A DNA stretch of 64,000 nt, taken from positions 62,001 to 126,000 of the forward strand of contig PAJV01000042.1 in assembly GCA_002706765.1 (NCBI GenBank). The letters are read 5' to 3'. Below, piece after piece: positions 45,971 through 55,477 of the stretch. Origin of the DNA: Gimesia sp. (GTDB lineage Bacteria; Planctomycetota; Planctomycetia; Planctomycetales; Planctomycetaceae). The notes under the pieces are model-generated. The model saw only the letters and a list, made by a program, of their open reading frames with translations. It was not told where the DNA came from and ran no database searches. The translations under genes were made by a program, and so were the position numbers. Each line of letters begins with the position of its first letter. Position 1 is the first letter of the stretch.

Positions 45971-47068
45971 TTATTTCGATGCTTCGGCAGGCGCATTCCA
46001 GACCGTCACCCCCAGGTGATATCCCGTGTGTTGAGGTGATTTGCTGGAATACCAGGCGGTCACGATTTCCCCGTTTTCCTTCTGGATGCTGGAGGGATAA
46101 CCACAGTCTCCGCCGTCGGATGTGTGGGAAATACGGATCGGTTCACTCCAGGTTTGCCCCTCATCGCTGCTGAGCTTCGCACTCACGCCCCGTCGCCCGT
46201 TGACGCGGATGCCATAACTGAGCAATAAACGTCCGTCTTTCAGCCGCGTCAGATGTCCGTTAATCTCATTGCGGCCGGTCACCGGTTGAGGTGCCTGCCA
46301 GGTGACGCCATTATCAGTGCTGCGAATCAGTTCCATCTTGTCGATACGGGCAGCTGCCAGCCAGTTTTTGCCACCCAGATAAAACAGGTCGGTTTCATTG
46401 TGAGAGGGACCGATCACAGAAACCACGCTCCAGGTCCGGCCGTCATTCTCACTTTGTAAATGAGATGATTTCCAGCCTTTCGTTTTGGTAGACTGGCTGG
46501 GATCTTTAAATTCGCCCTGGTAGCAGGAGACATGCAATGCGCCATCCTCGCCCACCCAGATGTCACCGAAAGGAATGTATTCCGACCAGCCCGCTTCTGC
46601 TGCCGGGAAGTCTTCCGATTTCGTCCAGTTGCGTCCCCCATCGCTCGACCGCAGCACCCAGCTGCGCAGAATCGCATCCCGAAAGACTGTCTGCTTGGGA
46701 CGCTCCGGCTGTTTGATATTGCTCCAGCCGGAGCAGAGTACAATCAGATCGCCATTCTTCGCCAGTCCCGTCGCATGATTCATACGCACCGTATTCGGCT
46801 CATGCTCTGTGACAGTGCTGCGCTTCTCCCATTTGATTCCATCCGGGCTGGCCCAGCAGTCAATGTCTCCCTCCTGCTGTCCGTGGCTGGGTTGATTGTG
46901 AAACACTGCGATAATCGTTCCGTCTGGCAGCAGCGTCAGATTCGGCCAGGCACAGACGTTTTCCACAGCGACCACCTGTTTGAGAACATGCGGTTCTTCT
47001 GCAGAAAGTCCAGTAATAAATAAGGCAGACAGAGCCAGAGTGAGAATTCTTGATAAGATTTTGTGCAT
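45971..47068 (-). CDS. Exported sialidase-like (BNR) protein
   Basis: A 365-residue exported propeller with signal ILSRILTLALSALFITGLSA. Five Asp-box-like turns can be read: SPDGIKW, SSDGGRNW, SENDGRTW, STDNGVTW and SSDEGQTW, so it is a regular sialidase-type fold. WPNLTLLPDGTIIAVFHNQPSH at the start and NEINGHLTRLKDGRLLLSYG later fit the family. Catalytic residues could not all be placed. The frame extends to 47206, but the ATG at 47068 starts the signal peptide and the longer form would overlap the small gene at 47109-47366. Third sialidase-like gene of the window. Confidence 0.82.
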   Translation of the reverse strand: MHKILSRILTLALSALFITGLSAEEPHVLKQVVAVENVCAWPNLTLLPDGTIIAVFHNQPSHGQQEGDIDCWASPDGIKWEKRSTVTEHEPNTVRMNHATGLAKNGDLIVLCSGWSNIKQPERPKQTVFRDAILRSWVLRSSDGGRNWTKSEDFPAAEAGWSEYIPFGDIWVGEDGALHVSCYQGEFKDPSQSTKTKGWKSSHLQSENDGRTWSVVSVIGPSHNETDLFYLGGKNWLAAARIDKMELIRSTDNGVTWQAPQPVTGRNEINGHLTRLKDGRLLLSYGIRVNGRRGVSAKLSSDEGQTWSEPIRISHTSDGGDCGYPSSIQKENGEIVTAWYSSKSPQHTGYHLGVTVWNAPAEASK

Positions 47069-47108
47069 GAGATCCGCTCTTCCCTCAATTAGAGTTTTTA
47101 AACTAATT

Positions 47109-47366
47109 TCAATCACTGATTGAATTACAGATCTCCTGCATTTGAAGAATGACGGGATGATCTTCCGAGAGACTTTCTGCATCATGGATAGCATGAAACC
47201 CCCCAATGAGTTTCTGCTTCACCTCGGAATGGGAAGCGTCTATTTCCAATAAGTCACTTACGTTCTGAACAAGCAGTTCACGCAACCAGGGTCGGATTTC
47301 CGAATCGATTGAATCCAAGGTGAGTTCTTTCAGCTTCGTCAGACTAATACGTGCACCAGAATCCAT
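47109..47366 (-). CDS. Small hypothetical protein
   Basis: An 85-residue protein of unknown function (starts MDSGARISLTKLKELTL), helical and charged, with no signal peptide or membrane helix. GGAAAGG lies 5 nt before the ATG, a good ribosome binding site. It follows the RND pump gene by 44 bp on the same strand, so it may be the last gene of the efflux operon. The overlap with the untranslated upstream part of the sialidase-like gene is a reason for caution. I do not recognise the family. Confidence 0.55.
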   Translation of the reverse strand: MDSGARISLTKLKELTLDSIDSEIRPWLRELLVQNVSDLLEIDASHSEVKQKLIGGFHAIHDAESLSEDHPVILQMQEICNSISD

Positions 47367-47410
47367 AATAGCCTTTCCGGAATCAGATCACATTACTTAA
47401 TAATCCATTT

Positions 47411-50400
47411 TCAGCGTAATACCGGCAACCGGTCTTTCAGTTTCTCGAACAGTGTGGTCTCCCTGTCTGCCTCTACCGGTTCAGTGGCCGTTGCACGGAG
47501 CGGGCACTGGCGGCACATCACCAGGATATAAGCCGAGGGAATATAATAGAGTGCCAAGAGCGTGGCTCCGCCGACACCCCCGGCAATGGTAATTGCCAGG
47601 GGAGGCCAGAACCCGCCTCCGGCTATCACCAGCGGTGCAAAGCCAGCCACCGTTGTCAGAGAAGTCGCGACCACATGCCGCGTCGATCGCAAAACGACAT
47701 CGCGAACGACAACACGATTTCCCTTGCGTGCTTCGGGGTTGGCACGCAGTTCTGCCAGCACGACGATGGCATCGTTAATCGCGACCCCCGCCAGACCCAT
47801 CGATCCGACAATCGCCATGAAACCAAAGGGAAAACCAAACAGCCACAGCATCCCCAGCCCCAGTCCAATCGAAAGAATGCCGACAGTCCCCACCAGCGCC
47901 GCCACGCGAAACGAAGCGAAAGACAATACCAGCGTCGCCACCATCAGGACCATCAACACGCCGACATTCGCCAGCAGGTTACCGACGGCGTCATCCCGTT
48001 TGGAGGCTTCTCCGCCCCACTCCAGGCGATATCCGGGCGGAAGTTCAAAGCCCGCCTGTTTCAGTTTTGCCTGGAATTCCGCCAGTGCCTCCGCGGGCAG
48101 GACGCCTGCTTTGAGATAAGCCTGCACTTCATTCATCCGCTCCCCATTGAAATGAGAAATGGCGGCCACTTCCGATGACATTTTCACTTCGGCAATCGCC
48201 GTCAAGGGGACAAACTGTGGCTGCCCGTCAGCGGTCTTTATACTGGAGATCAGCTGCAGAGAAGCAATCTCATTAATGGAACCTCGCCGCGCCTGGGGCA
48301 CGCGAATGCGTACAGGCAGTTCTTCCGTCTCTTCAAGAATACTTCCCCCCAGCGAACCTTCCAGGGCCGCGTTTAACTGATGGGAGATTTCCGCATGATC
48401 CAGTCCCGCGAGTCGCGCCTGTTCTTCGTCGATCTTCAGTGTCAGTTTGGGGAGCGGATCTGCGAGTTCTGCTTTGTGATGTAATACGTTTGTGGTTTGA
48501 CTTAAAATTGTCCGCAGTTCATCACCACTCTCGCTGAGCTGATGCAGGTCGGGTCCGAACAGGCGGACTTCAATCGGCGCATCGAAGGGAGGCCCCTGCT
48601 CCAGCTGACGCACCAGCACGCGCGAATGGGGTACTTTTTGATCCAGTTGCCGCTGCAGTTCATGAATCAGGGCTTCGCCCCCCTCGGCTGTATTGAGCTG
48701 CACGAGTGCCTGGGCATAGTTGGAAGCATTTTCCCGTTTGGCGACAATGTTGTAATAAAACTGGGGGGCACTTTCTCCCAGAAACCATTCAATCCCCTTG
48801 ACCTGGGGATGTTCCATTACCACCTGCCGAATCGTTTCGATGGTCTGCCGTGTCTCTGCCAGGGAAGCATGCGCATTCAGTTCCAGTTCGATATTCACCT
48901 GGTCGCGGTCGGCTGGCGGGAAAAACTGCTCGGGTAGAGAACCGACGACAATAAACCCGCAGATCGGCAGCAGGCATCCCAGCGCCATCCCCAGTACCGG
49001 ACGTGCAAACAGAAAATCCAGCGACTTCTGATACCAGTCGCGCAGTCCAGCATGACTGAATCCCACCTGCCACCAGTGGGCGTGTTCCTGATCGGGATTC
49101 GCATCCGCGAACAGTGCCGCAATGGCGGGGATCACCGTCATTGCCAGGAAAAAAGAACTGCAGATCGCCAGAATCACACTGATAGCGATCGAACCGACAA
49201 ACTCACCCGCCGGTCCCGGCATCAATGCAATCGGCGCGAATGCGAATACCGTAGTGAGTGTCGAACCCAATAAAGGAACCGCGAGGTGCCTGACCGTAGA
49301 AATGACCGCATCATCGGATGCCATCCCCGTATTCAATTTGGCGCGTACTTCGTCGACGACGACAATCGCATTATCGATCAGTAATCCCAGCGCGATAATC
49401 AATCCGGTGACTGACATCTGGTGAATGGGGATCTCCATGAAACGCAGTCCTGCCAGCACCATGAACGCCGATAAAGGCAAGGCGGTTCCCACGACCAGCG
49501 CATTCCGCCAGCCCATCATGAACACAATCACCGCGATTACTGCCAGTCCGCCCAGCACCAGGTTCCAGACGAGTCCACTGAGGCGGGCCTCGACATAACG
49601 GTTCTGATCGAACAGCGTCTGCACACTGACATCGTCTGCCAGATTCTGTTCGAACTCATCCAGCGCTGCTTTCGCCGCCTGACTCCAGTGATCGATCCGC
49701 ACACTGTCACGCACAAACATCCCCAGTGTGACTGCCGGCTTGCCGTCTGCAATTACGAGGCTGCTCAGCGGCAAGGCCACCCCCTTGTGGATGGTCGCGA
49801 TGTCCCCCAGCTGCACGGAATGGCCTTCTGAACCGAACTGGACCGGCGTGTTCGCTATTCGCGACAGGGAATCCAGTTCGGAATCGACGTCGATCAGCAG
49901 ATCGCTTTTGGTCCCCCGCAACTGGCCGGCGGTTAACTTGGCATCAGAGGATTCCACCTGCGCCGCAATTTCTTTGACACTTAAGCCCAGCGCTGCGATT
50001 TTATCAGGCTGGATTTCAACCACAATCTCTTCATCCGGATCTCCGAATGTATCAATGTCTTCCGTCCCGGAAATGGCCCGCAGGCGGTCTTCCAGCTGCT
50101 TGGCTGAGCGACGCAGTACGGCATAGTTCACGTCGTTGGGATTGTCCCACACCAGCGCCACGATCAACGCATAGGCTTTGACTTCCAGCTCTTCAAAATC
50201 GGGTTCTTTCGCACCCGCGGGAAATTCAACCCGGGCATCATCGATTTTATCCCGGATTCGCGACCAGACTTCATCGACTTCATAAACATCATCGCGAAGT
50301 TCAATCGTCATGGACGACATCCCGCTGCGGGAAATGGTCCGCAGCTCCTTGATCTCATCAATCTCCCGCAGTTCCTCTTCCAGCTTTTCGGAGACGAGAG

Positions 50401-50578
50401 ATTCCACGCGCGTTGCATCGGCTCCCGGAAAGCGGGTATTCACCCGCGCCACCCGTTGTGTCAGCACGGGATCTTCCATGCGGGGCAGCACGTAATAACT
50501 GGAGAGACCGGCAACGGTAATCAGCGCCATCATCAAAATGAGTAACCGCCGATTTCGATAAAATAATCCTTCCAGCAT
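47411..50578 (-). CDS. RND-family efflux pump, AcrB/HAE-1-like permease
   Basis: A 1055-residue proton-driven inner membrane pump. The plan is the classic duplicated one: an N-terminal helix (LLILMMALITVAGLSSYYVLP), a large periplasmic domain, six helices with GLIIALGLLIDNAIVVVDEVRA (the conserved acidic residues of helix 4), a second periplasmic domain starting after helix 7, and five closing helices (VLMVLMVATLVLSFASF, GLAGVAINDAIVVLAEL). RARxxG-like and AGVAINDAIV motifs match the HAE-1/heavy-metal superfamily. The ATG at 50578 is preferred over 50626 because GGGGAAT lies upstream. It should export drugs, solvents or metals together with the adaptor at 50665; no outer membrane TolC is in view. 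Confidence 0.93.
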   Translation of the reverse strand: MLEGLFYRNRRLLILMMALITVAGLSSYYVLPRMEDPVLTQRVARVNTRFPGADATRVESLVSEKLEEELREIDEIKELRTISRSGMSSMTIELRDDVYEVDEVWSRIRDKIDDARVEFPAGAKEPDFEELEVKAYALIVALVWDNPNDVNYAVLRRSAKQLEDRLRAISGTEDIDTFGDPDEEIVVEIQPDKIAALGLSVKEIAAQVESSDAKLTAGQLRGTKSDLLIDVDSELDSLSRIANTPVQFGSEGHSVQLGDIATIHKGVALPLSSLVIADGKPAVTLGMFVRDSVRIDHWSQAAKAALDEFEQNLADDVSVQTLFDQNRYVEARLSGLVWNLVLGGLAVIAVIVFMMGWRNALVVGTALPLSAFMVLAGLRFMEIPIHQMSVTGLIIALGLLIDNAIVVVDEVRAKLNTGMASDDAVISTVRHLAVPLLGSTLTTVFAFAPIALMPGPAGEFVGSIAISVILAICSSFFLAMTVIPAIAALFADANPDQEHAHWWQVGFSHAGLRDWYQKSLDFLFARPVLGMALGCLLPICGFIVVGSLPEQFFPPADRDQVNIELELNAHASLAETRQTIETIRQVVMEHPQVKGIEWFLGESAPQFYYNIVAKRENASNYAQALVQLNTAEGGEALIHELQRQLDQKVPHSRVLVRQLEQGPPFDAPIEVRLFGPDLHQLSESGDELRTILSQTTNVLHHKAELADPLPKLTLKIDEEQARLAGLDHAEISHQLNAALEGSLGGSILEETEELPVRIRVPQARRGSINEIASLQLISSIKTADGQPQFVPLTAIAEVKMSSEVAAISHFNGERMNEVQAYLKAGVLPAEALAEFQAKLKQAGFELPPGYRLEWGGEASKRDDAVGNLLANVGVLMVLMVATLVLSFASFRVAALVGTVGILSIGLGLGMLWLFGFPFGFMAIVGSMGLAGVAINDAIVVLAELRANPEARKGNRVVVRDVVLRSTRHVVATSLTTVAGFAPLVIAGGGFWPPLAITIAGGVGGATLLALYYIPSAYILVMCRQCPLRATATEPVEADRETTLFEKLKDRLPVLR

Positions 50579-50664
50579 GATTTGATTCCCCATTGATTTC
50601 TGAAAGGTCTGTTTTTGTCCGATCAACGCTGCGCGACTGCTTACCGTATCACTGTTATCTGAGA

Positions 50665-52020
50665 TTAACGCCGGTCTTTAATGACCACCCGCTGATTGCC
50701 CGTTAATTTGTGAATTCCATCGACCACAATCTGGTCGCCGGTTTTCACTGTGCCTCGGACCAGGACACGGTTCTCCTCAGTATGTAATACCTCCAGCTGT
50801 CGTTTCTCAAGGATTTTTTCTCCCGCCTCTTTACCTGCGATCACCGCGTAGGCAGACCAGAGTCCCCGTTCCCCCCGCGCCAGCGAACTGAGGGGCAGCC
50901 AGAATCCCTGCATTTCAACAGGTTCAGATATTTCAATGCGAATGACCTGACCCGGCACAAGCTGTTTCGCCGCCTTCCCGTTGAGTGCCAACACAACTTC
51001 CCGTGTCCGCGTCACCGGATCCAGTTCGGGCAGGATGGCCTTCAAAGTGGACTGATAATTGATTCCGTTCAGCCTGACCTCCTGCTGGCTGCCATGCTTG
51101 AGATTGACTGCCATATCCACGGGCACCCCAATGTGCGCTTCGAGCTGCTGATCTTCGACCAGGCGGAACAACGGGGCATTGGGAGAGATGACCGTGCCTT
51201 CGTCGGCATAACGTTTGGAAATGCGACCGCTGAAAGGAGCTTTGAGAACGGTATCATCCAGATCGACCTGGTTGTCTTCCAGCGAGGCATCCAGATTGGC
51301 CACGACTGCTTTCTGGGCTGCGATCTGTTCTTTGCGAGTGCCTTCCTGCAGCTCAGACAGCCGACTCCGCGCGGCATCGAGCTGCGCCTGCTGCTGTTCC
51401 ACATCGTACTGGGAGGCTTCAAAATCAGAACTGGTGATCGCATTCCGTTTCAGCAACTGCTCGCTCCGGGCGTGATCGGCCTGCAGGTTTTTCAAGCGGG
51501 CATTTAACTGCCTGACCTCTGCCTCCGCGACAGCAATTGTCTGCTTACGTGGTCCGGCGATCAGTTCTTCAAGCTTTGCCTGGGCTGTGGCTCGTTCGGC
51601 CTGCAGCTTTAAGCGAATGACTTCCAGATGCCGCGTATTCAAGCGGGCCAATACCTTTCCTGCCGGAACCGAGTCCCCTTCATCCACGACGATTTCCACC
51701 AGCTTACCATCACGCTCGAATGCCAGTTCACTCACGCGTGCTGCGGAAACCTTTCCGGTATAAGTGCGTGTGCGGGCAAATGAATCGACGGGTTGCAGTT
51801 CAATCACATTCACGGGTACGCCTGATGATTTCGAATCATCGACGGGAATTTCTGTCGAGAAAGCGGTGGGTGAATTGCCCCTGAACATGCTGACCAGAAC
51901 CGCCAGCAACAGTGCTGCCACAGCCAGCGCGAAATGCTTACCATACTGTGTTAATTTTTGACGAAACGTCAACTTGTTTTCAAAAAAAAGCGATTCAGAC
52001 CGTGCTCTGCTGAAGTTCAT
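50665..52020 (-). CDS. RND efflux periplasmic adaptor (HlyD/AcrA family)
   Basis: A 451-residue membrane fusion protein for the RND pump. N-terminal helix FALAVAALLLAVLVSMF, lipoyl half-motifs (GKLVEIVVDEGDSVPAGKVLARL and VLKAPFSGRISKRYADEGTVI), and a coiled-coil hairpin at about 125-245 rich in Ala/Gln/Glu/Arg. The C-terminal barrel ends GTVKTGDQIVVDGIHKLTGNQRVVI. The ATG at 52020 lies inside the TetR gene (26-nt overlap) and has GGGAGG 9 nt upstream, so translation is probably coupled to the regulator. The RND gene begins 86 bp after its stop. Confidence 0.91.
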   Translation of the reverse strand: MNFSRARSESLFFENKLTFRQKLTQYGKHFALAVAALLLAVLVSMFRGNSPTAFSTEIPVDDSKSSGVPVNVIELQPVDSFARTRTYTGKVSAARVSELAFERDGKLVEIVVDEGDSVPAGKVLARLNTRHLEVIRLKLQAERATAQAKLEELIAGPRKQTIAVAEAEVRQLNARLKNLQADHARSEQLLKRNAITSSDFEASQYDVEQQQAQLDAARSRLSELQEGTRKEQIAAQKAVVANLDASLEDNQVDLDDTVLKAPFSGRISKRYADEGTVISPNAPLFRLVEDQQLEAHIGVPVDMAVNLKHGSQQEVRLNGINYQSTLKAILPELDPVTRTREVVLALNGKAAKQLVPGQVIRIEISEPVEMQGFWLPLSSLARGERGLWSAYAVIAGKEAGEKILEKRQLEVLHTEENRVLVRGTVKTGDQIVVDGIHKLTGNQRVVIKDRR

Positions 52021-52723
52021 TTCCAAACACCTCCCGGGTGACACGGTCATAAACCGCATCGTAGTCGACTTCGGTACTCAGTGGCTGCCACTGAATTCCG
52101 TCCAGAAAACGATTAAAGTTACGGCGAAGCATTTCATAAGGTTCCGAAATGCCCAGTTCGCTGAGTGAGTTGCTGGTGGTAATGATCGAATATCCGCCCA
52201 CGGAAAGAGACCAGAGCCCGAACACGATTTCTTCGGGTGTGGCTGAATCTCCCAGGTGCACATCACCGCGAGCGATGCCATCACGGACAATGCCCCCCAC
52301 GATGCCGATGCAGCGGTGTTCGTAATTTGACATCAGTTTGCGGCGTTCTTCTGATGTTTTATCCCAGATCGAATCCAGGCGAATCGTCTGCTCGACGCAG
52401 AAATGGTCGGGATAGGTTTTCACAAACAGTTCCGCAGCAGCGCCGATGGCAGCGATCCGTTCGCGGGAAGTTCCCTGAAACAGAGAGGCTTTCTGAAACA
52501 TCGCCAGCCGCTTTTCCAGCGTCTGTATCGCCAGCGTGATGATGATCTCTTCTTTACAGGAGAAATGGTTATAAATCGTCCCTTTGGAATATTCCAGCAG
52601 ACTGGTGAGCCGGTCCATATTCAGACCGTTATAGCCGCCCTCGATAAACATCGGGCGCGCACATTCCAGGATTTTCGCTTCGCGTTCCTGGATTTCTCGT
52701 TGTTTGCGATCTCGGGTACTCAT
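51995..52723 (-). CDS. TetR/AcrR-family regulator of the RND operon
   Basis: A 242-residue regulator. The N-terminal helix-turn-helix is at about residues 25-60 (FIEGGYNGLNMDRLTSLLEYSKGTIYNHFSCKEE), followed by an all-helical ligand-binding part. It most likely represses its own operon and is released by an efflux substrate. The frame begins at 52750, but GGAGTTGTT directly precedes the ATG at 52723 and the longer form would read across the probable operator. First gene of a four-gene set: TetR, adaptor, pump and small protein. Confidence 0.87.
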   Translation of the reverse strand: MSTRDRKQREIQEREAKILECARPMFIEGGYNGLNMDRLTSLLEYSKGTIYNHFSCKEEIIITLAIQTLEKRLAMFQKASLFQGTSRERIAAIGAAAELFVKTYPDHFCVEQTIRLDSIWDKTSEERRKLMSNYEHRCIGIVGGIVRDGIARGDVHLGDSATPEEIVFGLWSLSVGGYSIITTSNSLSELGISEPYEMLRRNFNRFLDGIQWQPLSTEVDYDAVYDRVTREVFGNELQQSTV

Positions 52724-52736
52724 AACAACTCCATTT

Positions 52737-52760
52737 TGACGTATCGTCATTTTTTGTCAA
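52737..52760 (-). promoter_or_regulatory. Candidate TetR operator overlapping promoter
   Basis: TGACGTATCGTCA (52737-52749) is a perfect inverted repeat with a 3-bp centre, 14 bp upstream of the regulator's ATG. On the minus strand, TTGACA (52760-52755) stands just before it and could be the -35 box, so a bound TetR dimer would block the polymerase. The matching -10 (AAAATG) is poor. Confidence 0.5.
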
Positions 52761-53005
52761 GACATTTATGCGATTTGCTGCGGGAAATCCCCATGTCAGT
52801 CAACAGCCCCTGAAACCTGCCCGCAAGCAGACACCTTTTCTCACCCCATTCCATTACTCTGAAACACCTTACAGCTTCCACAGACACTAGAAAGGCCAGA
52901 CGCTGCGAGGACAGGGTTCCAGAGATTATGTGTTGAAATCAGAATTTCAGGGGAACGTTGCGTCAACTTCCGGTGGGGAGCATCCCGGGTCTTCTCAAAG
53001 GAGTT

Positions 53006-54436
53006 TCAGACCTGTTCTTCCCGCTGCTTCTGATACTCCTTGAGCTTGCGATACAGGGTTCGTTCCCCGATGCCCAGCATTTTGGCAGCTTCTTCCCGTT
53101 TGCCGTCTGCCAGATCGAGGGCCCGCTCGATGTAGTAGCGTTCGACTTCACTAAACGGGCGCCCGATCAGAAAATCAGCGCCTGATCGATCAGAAGTATA
53201 ACTGCTGTCCCCATCCGGTCCTGACACAGGCACGATTTCTTCGGGCAGGTCGTCCAGGTCCAGGATGCCATCGGTATCCAGCACCAGCATCCGCTCGGCG
53301 GCATTTTTGAGCTGGCGAATATTACCAGGCCAGTCATACGACATCAGCGCGCGACGTGCGGCCCGTGAGACGCCATCGTAGGGTTTATGATACTGCGACG
53401 ACAGTTCTTTAAGAAAATGATCTGTCAGCAGTGGAATATCGCCGCGGCGTTCGCGCAGGGGAGGCAACTCGATTTTGACAACCGAGAGTCGGTAATACAG
53501 GTCCTGCCGAAACGTCCCGTTCTTGACCATCTCCAGCAGATCTGCATTGGTCGCTGCTACCAGCCTGACATTCAGGCTGATCTCTTCGTTATTTCCCAGG
53601 CGGGCAATCTTGCGATCTTCCAGCACGCGGAGCAGTTTAATCTGCGTCTGCATCGGCATCTCGCCGACCTCGTCCAGAAACAGGGTGCCTCCGTTGGCGT
53701 GTTCAAACTTCCCGATTCGTTTGCCCACGGCTCCGGTAAATGCCCCCTGCTCATGACCAAACAGTTCGCTTTCCAGAATACTGTCCGGCAGCGCGGAGAT
53801 ATTCAGGGGCACAAACGGCTTACTCTTGCGTTCGCTGTTCTGATGAATCGCGCGGGCGACCAGTTCTTTCCCCGTGCCACTCTCGCCTTCAATCAAGACG
53901 GTACTGTTGGTCGAAGCCACATTTTTCAGTTTGTCGACGATCTGATGCAGCTGCGGTGTGTTACCGATGACACCTTCAAAGCCGAATTTTTCATCCAGTC
54001 GCCGATGCAGTTCCGCATTCCGCCGCATGAGACGGACCCGCGTGGAGGCTTTCTCTACCGCGTTACGCAGCTCATTGATGTCCAGCGGCTTGGTCAGATA
54101 GGTATATGCGCCGAGTTGCATGGCGGTGACGGCGGAATTGATGGATCCATGCCCGGTCAGCACGATGACCTCTGCATCCGGCAGTTCGTCTTTTGCCGTC
54201 CGCAGGATTGCCAGCCCGTCCACGCCATCCATGCGGAGATCCGTAATCACGATATCCGCGGTTTCGCTTTCAATCAGCTTGGCCCCCTGTTCGCCGGAAG
54301 TGGCGATTTTGCAGTCGCAGCCCACCCGTTCCAGGCTTTCTGCGACAGCCTGCGCGTGGGCTTCGTCGTCATCAATAATTAATACGCGAATGACGATCGA
54401 TTCCAGATCGGTTTCCGTGGCGTCTTTCGAGCTCAT
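53006..54436 (-). CDS. Sigma-54-dependent response regulator (NtrC family)
   Basis: A 476-residue regulator with three domains. The receiver is at about 15-130 with phosphoacceptor D66 in [11 protein letters not shown] and the acidic pair in LIIDDDEAH. The AAA+ domain at about 155-390 has Walker A GESGTGKE, the sigma-54 loop GAFTGA, Walker [12 protein letters not shown], and a sensor Arg region. The Fis-type helix-turn-helix is at about 430-470 ([21 protein letters not shown]). It activates sigma-54 RNA polymerase when phosphorylated, presumably by the kinase encoded upstream at 54602. Target genes are not visible; no sigma-54 promoter was recognised nearby. Confidence 0.93.
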   Translation of the reverse strand: MSSKDATETDLESIVIRVLIIDDDEAHAQAVAESLERVGCDCKIATSGEQGAKLIESETADIVITDLRMDGVDGLAILRTAKDELPDAEVIVLTGHGSINSAVTAMQLGAYTYLTKPLDINELRNAVEKASTRVRLMRRNAELHRRLDEKFGFEGVIGNTPQLHQIVDKLKNVASTNSTVLIEGESGTGKELVARAIHQNSERKSKPFVPLNISALPDSILESELFGHEQGAFTGAVGKRIGKFEHANGGTLFLDEVGEMPMQTQIKLLRVLEDRKIARLGNNEEISLNVRLVAATNADLLEMVKNGTFRQDLYYRLSVVKIELPPLRERRGDIPLLTDHFLKELSSQYHKPYDGVSRAARRALMSYDWPGNIRQLKNAAERMLVLDTDGILDLDDLPEEIVPVSGPDGDSSYTSDRSGADFLIGRPFSEVERYYIERALDLADGKREEAAKMLGIGERTLYRKLKEYQKQREEQV

Positions 54437-54601
54437 TGAGCGGACTCTCTACCTTTCCAGATGGGATGGGAAAATACTGTTTCCCGCTGAAAACTTTGGT
54501 TGAACATAACGGATGCAGCTGGAACAACCCTGTGCCTGCCCCGCCCACTCCCATCATATTCAAGTCGGAAAAACAATGAAATTCCCGGGCGTGATCTATC
54601 T

Positions 54602-55336
54602 TCAGCAAACGGGAAATGAAATCGTGAATCGTGTTCCTCTGCCTGGTTCGCTGTCACATTCGATTTTTCCATGATGGGCATCGATAATCTTTTTGACCGT
54701 CGGCAGTCCCAGGCCACTCCCTCCCGGTTTTGTGGAAAAGAAGGTTTCAAAAATTCGTGATTTCACTTTTTCATCAATGCCTTTTCCATTGTCGATGATG
54801 TCGAGGTACACCGTTCCGTCTTTATGTGATGTCTGCAGTTCAATCAATCCCCCATCAGGCATGGCCTGAATCACATTCAACGCCAGGTTCATCAGCACCT
54901 GTCGGAACAGTGCCTGGTCGATCTGGACCGGTGGTAAATCCGCATCAAAATGCGGACTGATTTCGATCGACGCTTCCCGGGCCTGAGGTCTGAAAAAATC
55001 GATGAAGTCACTCACCAGATCATTCAGGTTGGCAGAGCTCAGCGCCAGTTTTCCCACTCGGGCAAACTGCAGGAAGGCATCGAGGATATCCTGCAGATGC
55101 TTACATTCCTTCTGGACACTTTCCACTTTCTTCAGCATCCGATGCTTGGCGGGAACATCCAGTGTTTCCAGATCTTCGGTGAGCAGTTCCAGATTCATGC
55201 TCATTGTCGAAAGCGGGTTTTTGATTTCATGAGCCAGCCCTCCCGCCAACGTCGCGATTTCTGAATATTGCGCCTCAAACTTTTCACGTTCTTCAGAGCT
55301 CAAGGGGCTCTCATTAATAGCTGATGATCTTGTCAT
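54602..55336 (-). CDS. Soluble sensor histidine kinase (NtrB-like, no sensor domain)
   Basis: A 244-residue kinase with only the catalytic core. The phosphorylated His is H36 in GGLAHEIKNPLST; the HATPase domain has the N box (NLALNVIQAMPDGG), G1 box DNGKGID, F box FFSTKPGGSG and G2 box GLGL. Only about 30 residues precede the H box, too short for a PAS or membrane sensor, so signal input must come from a partner protein. It is transcribed with the NtrC-type gene 165 bp downstream. A terminator separates it from pnp. Confidence 0.91.
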   Translation of the reverse strand: MTRSSAINESPLSSEEREKFEAQYSEIATLAGGLAHEIKNPLSTMSMNLELLTEDLETLDVPAKHRMLKKVESVQKECKHLQDILDAFLQFARVGKLALSSANLNDLVSDFIDFFRPQAREASIEISPHFDADLPPVQIDQALFRQVLMNLALNVIQAMPDGGLIELQTSHKDGTVYLDIIDNGKGIDEKVKSRIFETFFSTKPGGSGLGLPTVKKIIDAHHGKIECDSEPGRGTRFTISFPVC

Positions 55337-55399
55337 AAAACTATCCAGCTCGTCCAGGAAAAGAGGTTTCCGGCAGACCGCCGCCGAAACCGCATCTAC

Positions 55400-55450
55400 A
55401 AAAATAAAACGATGAAGTCATCTCACGGCGAGCTCCTTCATCGTTTTTTA
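55400..55450 (-). terminator. Intrinsic terminator downstream of pnp
   Basis: A perfect 12-bp stem: AAAACGATGAAG (55406-55417) pairs with CTTCATCGTTTT (55436-55447), loop of 18 nt. Read on the minus strand it is followed by TATTTTTG. It lies about 30 bp after the pnp stop and closes the rpsO-pnp transcript. The T-rich tail on the plus strand as well means it could act in both directions. Confidence 0.82.
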
Positions 55451-55477
55451 TTTTCTCAGATTAAAGAGAATCTTCTC

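Noticed and set aside
53387-54382. A 331-codon open frame on the plus strand
   Set aside because: Antisense to the NtrC-type regulator, which has all its motifs; the antisense product has none.
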